64,000 bases of DNA from CAYUYV01 sp964522525 (GTDB lineage Bacteria; Pseudomonadota; Alphaproteobacteria; JAJFIK01): assembly GCA_964522525.1 (NCBI GenBank), contig CAZFWG010000008.1:23138-87137 (forward strand). Reading direction: 5' to 3'. Each line of letters opens with the position of its first letter. The first letter of the stretch is position 1. Positions 18,773 to 25,525 of this stretch are shown in pieces. The notes under the pieces were generated by a model. That model was given only the letters and a program-made list of their open reading frames with translations, was not told where the DNA came from and did no database searches. A program made the position numbers and the translations under genes.

Positions 18773-19729
18773 ATGCCCGTGACCCGCGCCGCCGTTGTTC
18801 AGACCGGCTCCTTCATATTCGACACGCCCCGCACGCTGGAGGCCCTGGCCGCACGCACCGCGACCGCCGCGCAGGCCGGCGCGACGCTCGTGGTGTTTCC
18901 GGAGGCCTATGTCGGTGGCTATCCCAAGGGGCTCGATTTCGGGGCGCGGGTCGGCATGCGGGCGCCGGAAGGCCGGGTCGATTTCCAGCGCTATTTCGAA
19001 GCCGCCATTGCCGTGCCCGGCCCGGAGGTAAACGCGCTTTGCGAGATCGCCCGGACCCATGGCGTGGTCCTCGTCACGGGTGCGATGGAACGGGACGGCG
19101 GCACGCTTTATTGCTCGGTCTTGTTTTTCGACGCGGACGGCACATTCCTGGGTCTGCGCCGCAAGCTCATGCCCACAGCCATGGAGCGGCTGATCTGGGG
19201 GTTCGGCGACGGTTCGACGCTCGAGGTCATGGATACGCGTTTGGGCAAAGTCAGTGGGGTGATCTGTTGGGAGAACTTCATGCCCTCCTTGCGCATGACC
19301 ATGTACGCCCAGGGCACCCAGTTTTACTGCGCGCCCACGGTGGACGATCGGGAGAGCTGGACACCTGCCATGCGGATGATCGCGATGGAGGGCCGCTGTT
19401 TCGTGCTCTCCGCCTGCCAATATTTCACCCGCGCCCAGGCTCCGGCGGATTATCACCCGATCCAGGGCGACGCGCCGGAGACGGTCCTGATCCGGGGCGG
19501 CAGCGTGATCGTGGATCCGTTCGGCGAGATCCTGGCGGGCCCCGTGTTCAACGAGGACACGATCCTCTATGCCGATCTCGATACGGATCTCATTACCCGG
19601 GGCAAATATGATCTCGACACGGTCGGCCACTATGCAAGACCTGATATCTTCCAGCTCCGGGTCAATACGACGAAGGGCGACGCGGTTCGGTTTGAACAGG
19701 GCGCGACGACAGCGTTTGGCGCGAAATAA
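18773..19729 (+). CDS. Nitrilase/carbon-nitrogen hydrolase
   Basis: 318-aa nitrilase-superfamily enzyme with the complete Glu-Lys-Cys triad: Glu44 (VVFPEAYVGGYP), Lys131 (LRRKLMPT) and Cys165 (VICWENFMP). The long P-region GYPKGLDFGARVGMR and the WENFMP context are those of true nitrilases (branch 1), which convert nitriles to carboxylic acids and ammonia, rather than amidases. ATG 18773 is chosen because AAGGGAA lies at proper spacing before it; in-frame ATG 18749 has no such site. It should be cytosolic. It is divergent from parC and not in an obvious operon. Substrate (aliphatic, arylacetonitrile or cyanide-like) is not assignable. Confidence 0.92.
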   Translation: MPVTRAAVVQTGSFIFDTPRTLEALAARTATAAQAGATLVVFPEAYVGGYPKGLDFGARVGMRAPEGRVDFQRYFEAAIAVPGPEVNALCEIARTHGVVLVTGAMERDGGTLYCSVLFFDADGTFLGLRRKLMPTAMERLIWGFGDGSTLEVMDTRLGKVSGVICWENFMPSLRMTMYAQGTQFYCAPTVDDRESWTPAMRMIAMEGRCFVLSACQYFTRAQAPADYHPIQGDAPETVLIRGGSVIVDPFGEILAGPVFNEDTILYADLDTDLITRGKYDLDTVGHYARPDIFQLRVNTTKGDAVRFEQGATTAFGAK

Positions 19730-19854
19730 GGCGGTCCGACGCCACAGATTTTCCGATGCGTCGCACCCGGCGGAAGATGAGCGGGAATTAAGGAAAACCA
19801 GACCAAAGCCTGTTCGCAGAACGGGTTACAAGCGCTAGGCTCCCGTTTGGTGAG

Positions 19855-19911
19855 AGGCGATGCTCCCAGAATGGGGTCCTGTATTGGGGACGTTCCGGGA
19901 GACCATCGCCT
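19855..19911 (+). ncRNA. Long hairpin, candidate leader RNA element
   Basis: AGGCGATG-CTCCC (19855-19867) pairs with GGGAG-AC-CATCGCCT (19897-19911) to give a 13-bp stem with one 2-base bulge. Inside, GTCC and GGAC can form a second short stem. It ends 26 bases before the lipoprotein ATG. No named riboswitch is recognised. Confidence 0.4.
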
Positions 19912-19937
19912 GAAAACACTCATAATCGAGACTTGTG

Positions 19938-20381
19938 ATGGTGCGGACACGTAGATCTGTGATGACGACCCTTGGGGCGGGACTGGCTCTTTTCTTGTCC
20001 GGATGCGGAACAATTTTCTACCCCGAACGAAAGGGACGCACAGGCGGTCGCATCGATCCGGGCATCGTCCTCCTGAACGGCATTGGCCTCATTTTTTTCC
20101 TGGTCCCCGGAATTGTGGCTTTTGCCGTCGATTTTGCGACCGGGGCGATCTATCTGGCGCCCGGCGAGGAGGGCATTCTCGGTGCCAATCTCGACACAAA
20201 GGACCTGAGGCAGCGCCAGATCGCCCTGCCCGTCACAGCCCAGAAAATCGAGACCCTTCTGGAGCAGGAAATCGGTCACCCGGTCGATTTGGGCGACAGT
20301 CAGTGGCAGGATGCCCGTGATTGGTCCTCAGACCGTTTGTACACGGCGCTCCTGTCCGCTCGCCGGGCGCAGAAAGCCTGA
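19938..20381 (+). CDS. Small predicted lipoprotein of unknown function
   Basis: 147-aa protein not recognised as a named family. The N terminus (RTRRSVMTTLGAGLALFLSGC) is a basic region, hydrophobic core and lipobox LSGC, so it is probably cleaved by signal peptidase II at Cys25. After GTIFYPERKGRTGG comes a hydrophobic stretch (GIVLLNGIGLIFFLVPGIVAFAVDF), probably a membrane helix or hairpin, then a polar domain of about 80 residues. Similar short lipoproteins with FYPERKGQ near the Cys exist in other proteobacteria, but their role is not known to me. ATG 19938 is used; GTG 19935 and ATG 19962 are also in frame. A long hairpin precedes the gene. It stands alone. Confidence 0.7.
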   Translation: MVRTRRSVMTTLGAGLALFLSGCGTIFYPERKGRTGGRIDPGIVLLNGIGLIFFLVPGIVAFAVDFATGAIYLAPGEEGILGANLDTKDLRQRQIALPVTAQKIETLLEQEIGHPVDLGDSQWQDARDWSSDRLYTALLSARRAQKA

Positions 20382-20440
20382 CCACTTGACAGGCCGACAT
20401 GGTCATGCCGTTCTCAGATGCGTATTTTGGAGGAGAAGAC

Positions 20441-20926
20441 ATGATGCGCAAGACTGCAACCCCGGCTTCCGCCCTCAGGATGCTGCTCCCGGCTCTTGTT
20501 CTTTGGTCTTTAAGCTCCACGGCCTCCCTGGGATTTCACGACGCAACCGTTGCTTCCAGAGGCGCAACCGAGGAAAAGTCTGTGCAGGTACAATATCTTG
20601 AAATCGTCACGCCCGAAGTGGAGGAGACCTGTGCGGCACTTGGCAAGCAGCACGGGGTGACCTTCGCCGCGCCCGAGGCCGCGCTGGGCAACGCCCGTGT
20701 CGCCGTGCTCAAGGGCGGCGGTCGCATCGGCGTGCGGGCGCCAATGCGTGAAGACGAGGCGCCCGTGGTTCGGCCCTACATGCTTGTCGATGACATTGAG
20801 GCTGCAACGGCGGCGGCACAGGCGGCCGGTGCCGAGTTCGCGATGACCGCGACCGAGATCCCCGGCCACGGCACCTTCGCGATCTACTTCCTCGGCGGCA
20901 TTCAGCACGGTCTCTGGGAACTTTGA
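20441..20926 (+). CDS. Exported VOC/glyoxalase-fold protein
   Basis: 161-aa protein. ATG 20441 follows GGAGGAG at good spacing. The N-terminal ~45 residues form a signal-like hydrophobic segment (LLPALVLWSLSSTASLGFH). The remainder is one vicinal-oxygen-chelate module: VQVQYLEIVTPEVEETCAALGKQHG, a middle VRPYMLVDDIEAATAAAQAAGAEF and a final GTFAIYFLGGIQHGLWEL. VOC proteins include glyoxalases, dioxygenases and antibiotic-binding proteins that dimerise to form a metal or ligand site. The usual metal His/Glu positions are not clearly all present, so catalysis is uncertain. An exported VOC protein is uncommon. No operon partner. Confidence 0.75.
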   Translation: MMRKTATPASALRMLLPALVLWSLSSTASLGFHDATVASRGATEEKSVQVQYLEIVTPEVEETCAALGKQHGVTFAAPEAALGNARVAVLKGGGRIGVRAPMREDEAPVVRPYMLVDDIEAATAAAQAAGAEFAMTATEIPGHGTFAIYFLGGIQHGLWEL

Positions 20927-21033
20927 TGGTGGACCGCGTCTAGTATTGGCTCCCTCCTTAGGCGGAGCATTCGGAGACCGATAGAGAGCGCGCCCCGATC
21001 AAATCAACAGATTCAACCTGTTTACCCGTACGG

Positions 21034-21918
21034 TTATGTCAGGATAACGGGATCCCCGATGCGCACCACGCCGGCCGCTTCCACGACCGCATAGACACCG
21101 GCACAGGGTCGCATGGACCCGGCCACGTCGAGGCGGTTGTGTTGGGCCATGGTCCGCAAAATCATCGGGTCGCGGGGCAGACCCTCCTGGGCCAGATTGG
21201 TCATGATGCATCGCGGATCGGGCACCACGATAAGGAGGCGCAGCCCCTCGCCGACCTGAAGGGTCCGCTGAACCCAGTCATTTTCCACAAAGCCCTCGAG
21301 ACCCGTATCCACGATCAGGTTCATGCGGAAGCGGCGCTCATCAAAGAGGCTGTCCGGCGCCAGGGCCTGCAGGGTGTCCAAGGTCTGTGTCGTCAGGACA
21401 CTGATGGGAAAGCCGTCAAAAAAGGAGCCTTCGGGCACAGGGGACGGGATGCCCATTTCGGCGAAGAGGGCCGCGCCGGCTTTCTGTGCCGTGACGATCT
21501 CCGGCCGCTCCTCCTCCAGGGGATGGTCAAGATCCGGATCGGCAACATCAATGGTGAAGCCTTCGGGCGCCTGGGTCGCCAGGGTGACGGACCGCCCGAA
21601 AAAACGCGACAGCACCGCGTCCCGCTCGGCGGCGTCGCTGCGCACCGTGGTGCCATCGGCCAGCGTGATCTCCACCGGCGGCAGCGGACCATCCGGGCGG
21701 GGCGGTTCTACGAAGGCGGCGCGGCATTCCATGACCCGGGGAAAGTGTTTCGCACTCTTGCCACTGACCACTTTGCCCGTTTCGGTATCGATCAAGGCAT
21801 GGGCCCGGTCCCCGATCAGGCCGGTGGCCGTCACCTCGCCCGCGTCAAAGGTTTCGCCCCCCATGGATTTCACGGGGAAACGCCACAGGCGGGTCAATGC
21901 GCCGACGCTCTGGGTCAT
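21034..21918 (-). CDS. MOSC domain protein (molybdenum cofactor-binding type)
   Basis: 294-aa protein with an N-terminal beta-barrel MOSC_N domain (LTRLWRFPVKSMGGE, GLIGDRAHALIDTETGKVVSGK) and a C-terminal MOSC domain (RFRMNLIVDT, FVENDWVQRTLQVGEGLRL, VPDPRCIMTN, LDVAGSMRPCAGVYA, RIGDPVIL). Two conserved Cys residues (PDPRCIM and MRPCAG) match the positions that bind the molybdenum cofactor sulfur or metal in mARC/YcbX-like reductases. Such proteins detoxify N-hydroxylated bases or carry sulfur. No ferredoxin domain is fused (unlike YcbX), so an electron donor would have to come from elsewhere. It is a monocistronic gene upstream of and parallel to nothing obvious. Confidence 0.88.
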   Translation of the reverse strand: MTQSVGALTRLWRFPVKSMGGETFDAGEVTATGLIGDRAHALIDTETGKVVSGKSAKHFPRVMECRAAFVEPPRPDGPLPPVEITLADGTTVRSDAAERDAVLSRFFGRSVTLATQAPEGFTIDVADPDLDHPLEEERPEIVTAQKAGAALFAEMGIPSPVPEGSFFDGFPISVLTTQTLDTLQALAPDSLFDERRFRMNLIVDTGLEGFVENDWVQRTLQVGEGLRLLIVVPDPRCIMTNLAQEGLPRDPMILRTMAQHNRLDVAGSMRPCAGVYAVVEAAGVVRIGDPVILT

Positions 21919-22063
21919 GGTCCGTGTCTCCCTTATGCTTCCAACGTGCCTTTGGTGCCATGGGGTCGGCCCATCGTTCGGCAGGCCGGCATATCCATGC
22001 TGACCTTCTGTTCATGCTACTGATGGAATCCACGCGCACCCACTGGCCGGCCGGCCCCCGCCT

Positions 22064-22708
22064 TCACGCCACGGCGCTCATATCGGTCAGGGCGGCCTGC
22101 GTCTTGTCCCGGATCTCATCGATCGTCACGCCGGGGGCCAGTTCCACGACCTTGAGCCCGTCCGCGACCACATCGAAGACGCCCAGATTGGTGATGACCC
22201 GGTCGACACAGGCCTTGCCCGTGAGCGGGAGCGTGCATTCCTTGAGGAGCTTGGGCTCGCCCGCCTTGTTGGTGTGGTCCATGACCACCACGACGCGCTT
22301 GACGCCCGCCACCAGATCCATGGCGCCGCCCATGCCTTTCACCATCTTGCCGGGGATCATCCAATTGGCGATGTCGCCGTTCTCGGAGATTTCCATGGCG
22401 CCCAGGATCGAGAGGTCGATATGCCCTCCCCGGATCATGCCGAAGCTCTCGGCGGAGGCGAAATAGGAGGTGCGGTCCAGTTCCGTTATGGTCTGCTTGC
22501 CCGCATTGATCAGATCGGGATCGATCTCGTCTTCAGTGGGAAACGGTCCCATGCCGAGCATGCCGTTTTCCGACTGCAGGGTGACATCGCAGCCATCGGG
22601 AATGTGGTTCGCCACCAGGGTCGGAATGCCGATCCCCAGATTGACATAGAAGCCGTCTTTCACTTCGCGGGCCGCGCGGGCGGCCATTTCATCGCGGGTC
22701 CAGGGCAT
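22064..22708 (-). CDS. scoB: 3-oxoacid CoA-transferase subunit B
   Basis: 214-aa beta subunit of succinyl-CoA:3-oxoacid CoA-transferase, which activates acetoacetate with succinyl-CoA during ketone-body or butyrate/PHB-derived acetoacetate use. The catalytic Glu is Glu47 in SENGMLGMGPFP. Other family blocks are GFYVNLGIGIPTLVANHIP, RGGHIDLSILGAMEIS, NWMIPGKMVKGMGGAMDL and ECTLPLTGKACVDRVITNL. ATG 22708 begins 53 bases after the scoA stop on the same strand, so it is the second gene of a scoAB operon. The length is that of a complete subunit. Confidence 0.95.
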   Translation of the reverse strand: MPWTRDEMAARAAREVKDGFYVNLGIGIPTLVANHIPDGCDVTLQSENGMLGMGPFPTEDEIDPDLINAGKQTITELDRTSYFASAESFGMIRGGHIDLSILGAMEISENGDIANWMIPGKMVKGMGGAMDLVAGVKRVVVVMDHTNKAGEPKLLKECTLPLTGKACVDRVITNLGVFDVVADGLKVVELAPGVTIDEIRDKTQAALTDMSAVA

Positions 22709-22760
22709 GGAAATCTCCTTTGACTGACAGATCGGGGTCCAAAGCGCGCCGTCCGGGCCC

Positions 22761-23462
22761 TCAGGCGGCGGACCGGACCGTGCGTTGTTCGATCCGTTTT
22801 TCGTGGGTCCCCTGAATGATCCGTTGCACATAGACGCCGGGGGTGTGGATGGTGTCCTTGTCGAGGGTACCGACGGGGACGATCTCCTCCACTTCCGCGA
22901 TCGTGACCTTGCCGGCGGCCGCGCAGTGGGGATTAAAGTTCCGGGCGGTCTTGCGATAGACGAGATTGCCCTGGGCATCGCCCTTCCAGGCCTTGACGAT
23001 CCCCAGATCGGCGCGGATGCCACGCTCCAGGATGTAGGTCTCGCCGTCGAATTCCTTGTGTTCCTTGCCCTCGGCCACCTGGGTGCCGACACCGGTCTTG
23101 GTGTAGAAACCGGCGATCCCGGCGCCACCGGCCCGCAGCCGTTCGGCCAGGGTGCCTTGGGGATTGAACTCCACCTCGATCTCGCCGGCGAGGAACTGGC
23201 GCTCGAATTCGGCGTTCTCCCCCACATAAGAAGACATCATCTTGGCGATCTGACGCGTGGCGAGGAGCAGCCCCAGGCCGAAATCATCGACCCCGCAATT
23301 GTTCGACGCGATGACCAGCTTCTTGGTGCCCGCCTTCACAAGGGCCGAGATGAGGTTTTCCGGGATCCCGCACAGGCCGAAACCGCCCGCGGCGATGGTC
23401 ATGCCGTCAAACAGCAGGCCGTCGAGGGCGGCATCGGCATCGGGGTAGATCTTGTCTGCCAT
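22761..23462 (-). CDS. scoA: 3-oxoacid CoA-transferase subunit A
   Basis: 233-aa alpha subunit of succinyl-CoA:3-oxoacid CoA-transferase. It has the N-terminal GMTIAAGGFGLCGIPENLI glycine-rich loop, SNNCGVDDFGLGLLL, the ENAEFERQFLAGEIEVEF block and FYTKTGVGTQVAEGKE. ATG 23462 is preceded by AAGGAA at 7-base spacing on the minus strand. It forms the enzyme with ScoB, encoded directly downstream. Its immediate upstream leader is an unusual tandem 19-bp repeat interrupted by an assembly gap, so promoter distance and repeat copy number are unknown. Confidence 0.95.
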   Translation of the reverse strand: MADKIYPDADAALDGLLFDGMTIAAGGFGLCGIPENLISALVKAGTKKLVIASNNCGVDDFGLGLLLATRQIAKMMSSYVGENAEFERQFLAGEIEVEFNPQGTLAERLRAGGAGIAGFYTKTGVGTQVAEGKEHKEFDGETYILERGIRADLGIVKAWKGDAQGNLVYRKTARNFNPHCAAAGKVTIAEVEEIVPVGTLDKDTIHTPGVYVQRIIQGTHEKRIEQRTVRSAA

Positions 23463-23483
23463 GGTGACGTTCCTTGTGGCTGA

Positions 23484-23719
23484 TTGGAGGCCTTGTCGCT
23501 GGTTGGAGGCCTTGTCGCTGGTTGGAGGCCTTGTCGCTGGTTGGAGGCCTGGGGGCGGGACCCGNNNNNNNNNNNNNNNNNNNNNNNNNNNNNNNNNNNN
23601 NNNNNNNNNNNNNNNNNNNNNNNNNNNNNNNNNNNNNNNNNNNNNNNNNNNNNNNNNNNNNNNNCCTTGTCGCTGGTTGGAGGCCTTGTCGCTGGTTGGA
23701 GGCCTGGGGGCGGGACCCG
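23484..23719. repeat. 19-bp tandem repeat in scoAB leader, spanning an N gap
   Basis: The unit CCTTGTCGCTGGTTGGAGG recurs head to tail: three copies start at 23491, 23510 and 23529, and two more start at 23665 and 23684 beyond the N run. Each group ends in CCTGGGGGCGGGACCCG. A degenerate half-unit (TGATTGGAGG) lies next to the scoA start. It occupies the promoter/leader of scoA. Confidence 0.85.
23565..23664. other. Run of exactly 100 N (scaffold gap)
   Basis: An unsequenced placeholder. The 55 bases before it (23510-23564) are identical to the 55 bases after it (23665-23719), so the two contig ends overlap and the gap may contain no real sequence. Confidence 0.97.
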
Positions 23720-23938
23720 GACCGATGCCCTGGGGGCGTGGTCCGGCACCTCTCGGGGCGCTCAAAATCTCCGGGCTATTGGCCAGCCGCCCTTGAGTTT
23801 CGTCAAGGACGCCTCCTTTGGAAAGGGCTAGATATGTTCCCGCGGTACACATTCGCGCGCTTTACTGCGGGTTTTCATCGCGGTAGAGCATAAGGCCCAA
23901 CGGAATGACAACTGGCGTATACCAGGAGGGTTAATTCC

Positions 23939-24712
23939 ATGACCATAGTCATGAATCGCCGCGACCTCGTTAGCGGATTGGCTGCTGGGACTGTTTTTGC
24001 CTTCGCGGGCGGCTGCGTGGAAAACCCCGCACTGGGCCGCCGTCAGATGCTTCTCGTCACCGACGAGCAGCTCGCGCAGCTTTCGGGATCCACCTGGACC
24101 CAGCTGCGCCAGCAGGAGCGTGTCTCCCGAGACGCGACCATGAACCGCCGCCTTCAGGCGGTGGGCGACCGGGTCGTCATGGCTTCGGGACAGACCAATC
24201 ACGACTGGGAATATGCCGTTTTCGAAAACGACCAAATCAACGCCTTCGTGCTGCCCGGCGGCAAGGTCGGTTTCTACAGCGGCATCCTCGACATTATGGG
24301 TAATGACGATCAGGTTGCGACCGTGATGGGCCACGAGGTCGGCCATGTGGCCGGCAAACACGCTGCGGAACGCTACAGCCAGGCCCTGGCCGCCAATGCC
24401 GGTCTGACCCTGACCAATATCGCGCTCCAGAGCCAGGACGTGCGCTTCCGGAACGAAATCGCCGCCATTCTAGGCGCCGGGGTCAGTTTCGGGATCCTCC
24501 TGCCCTATTCCCGCAAGCACGAATACGAGGCGGACCGGCTGGGCGTCCAATATATGGCCCAGGCCAACTACAATCCCCGCGAGGCGCTGAGTTTCTGGCA
24601 GGGCATGACCAATATGAGCCAGGGGCAGAAGCCGCCGGAATTCATGTCCACGCACCCGTCAGATGCAAACCGGATCCGGGCCATGAACAACGTGATCAGC
24701 ACGCTTGTTTAA
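23939..24712 (+). CDS. M48-family metalloprotease lipoprotein
   Basis: 257-aa zinc protease of the M48 (BepA/LoiP/YcaL-like) family. The N terminus has RRDLVSGLAAGTVFAFAGGC, a signal with lipobox AGGC, so it is probably a periplasm-facing lipoprotein. The zinc site is H132EVGH136, with the third ligand Glu197 in KHEYEADRLGVQYM. The motifs NDQINAFVLPGGKVGFYSGIL and the C-terminal FMSTHPSDANRIRAM are diagnostic. Related enzymes degrade or refold misassembled outer-membrane proteins. GGAGGG precedes ATG 23939; ATG 23951 is a possible internal start. The next gene follows 54 bases downstream on the same strand. Confidence 0.92.
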   Translation: MTIVMNRRDLVSGLAAGTVFAFAGGCVENPALGRRQMLLVTDEQLAQLSGSTWTQLRQQERVSRDATMNRRLQAVGDRVVMASGQTNHDWEYAVFENDQINAFVLPGGKVGFYSGILDIMGNDDQVATVMGHEVGHVAGKHAAERYSQALAANAGLTLTNIALQSQDVRFRNEIAAILGAGVSFGILLPYSRKHEYEADRLGVQYMAQANYNPREALSFWQGMTNMSQGQKPPEFMSTHPSDANRIRAMNNVISTLV

Positions 24713-24766
24713 ACCTATGTGATCCATCATGAGGCGCATTCGGGGAGCGGTGGGGGCCGGCCAGCG

Positions 24767-25525
24767 ATGACGAGTACGGACAGTGGCGAGTTTGAAGACA
24801 TTGAGGAACGGCCGAGTTGGTTTCTGCCCCTGTGCCTGTTCATCATCACCGCGATCTTCGCGCTTCTCATCTATTGGTACTATCTGGGCTACACCATCGA
24901 TGATCTGACCGGCAACACGATCTCGGGCACGGAACGGGGCCGGGTTCTCCAGGTCGCCATTGGCGGCCACCGGCTGGAGATCCCGGCGAACTACACTCAG
25001 TATCCCAAGGACCGGCGGGACGGGCCGCGCGATACCCTGGAACTGTTCACCGTGCTGCCCGATTTCGTGCCCTTTTCGCGCCGGCGCCGGCGGGATTTTC
25101 TCAATGAGGCCGCGGACTCCACGGTCATCATCTTCAAACTGTCGGCCCAGAACGTCGCGCTGACCGAAAGCCAACGGGTCGAGCAATATCTGAAGAGCCT
25201 GGTCGTCGGGGATGGGATCGACACGGATCTGGGCCTGATCGAATTCCAATTCGATGCCGACAGCGCCTTTCATGACCAGGACATGTTCGTTTTCCGCACC
25301 ACAACCGGCCTCCATGGCATGATCCGGTGTCTGAGGCGCAGCGAGACCATTCAGGCGCCGTTTTGTTGGCGGGAAACGGAAATCGGTGATGGGCTGACCC
25401 TGCACTACCGCTTCAAACGGGCTCACCTGGCCGAATGGCAGACCATCGACCGCAATATTCTGGACATGGTGGAACAGTTCACCCGGATCGATGCGCCGTC
25501 CACGGTTCTTTCCGAGAATTTCTAA
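24767..25525 (+). CDS. Single-span membrane protein of unknown function
   Basis: 252-aa protein not assigned to a named family. A short acidic cytoplasmic N terminus (TDSGEFEDIEERPSW) precedes one strong helix (FLPLCLFIITAIFALLIYWYYLG, ~residues 19-41). A ~205-residue soluble domain, probably periplasmic, follows with motifs LQVAIGGHRLEIPANYTQYP, DFVPFSRRRRRDFLNEAAD and MFVFRTTTGLHGMIRCLRR; the two Cys in GMIRCLRR and APFCWRE could form a disulfide. ATG 24767 follows the upstream protease by 54 bases, so the two may be co-transcribed. Its stop overlaps the MMPL stop on the opposite strand by 4 bases. Confidence 0.75.
   Translation: MTSTDSGEFEDIEERPSWFLPLCLFIITAIFALLIYWYYLGYTIDDLTGNTISGTERGRVLQVAIGGHRLEIPANYTQYPKDRRDGPRDTLELFTVLPDFVPFSRRRRRDFLNEAADSTVIIFKLSAQNVALTESQRVEQYLKSLVVGDGIDTDLGLIEFQFDADSAFHDQDMFVFRTTTGLHGMIRCLRRSETIQAPFCWRETEIGDGLTLHYRFKRAHLAEWQTIDRNILDMVEQFTRIDAPSTVLSENF

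Noticed and set aside
23484..23719. The repeats as a CRISPR array
   Set aside because: Units are head to tail with no spacers, and no cas genes are present.
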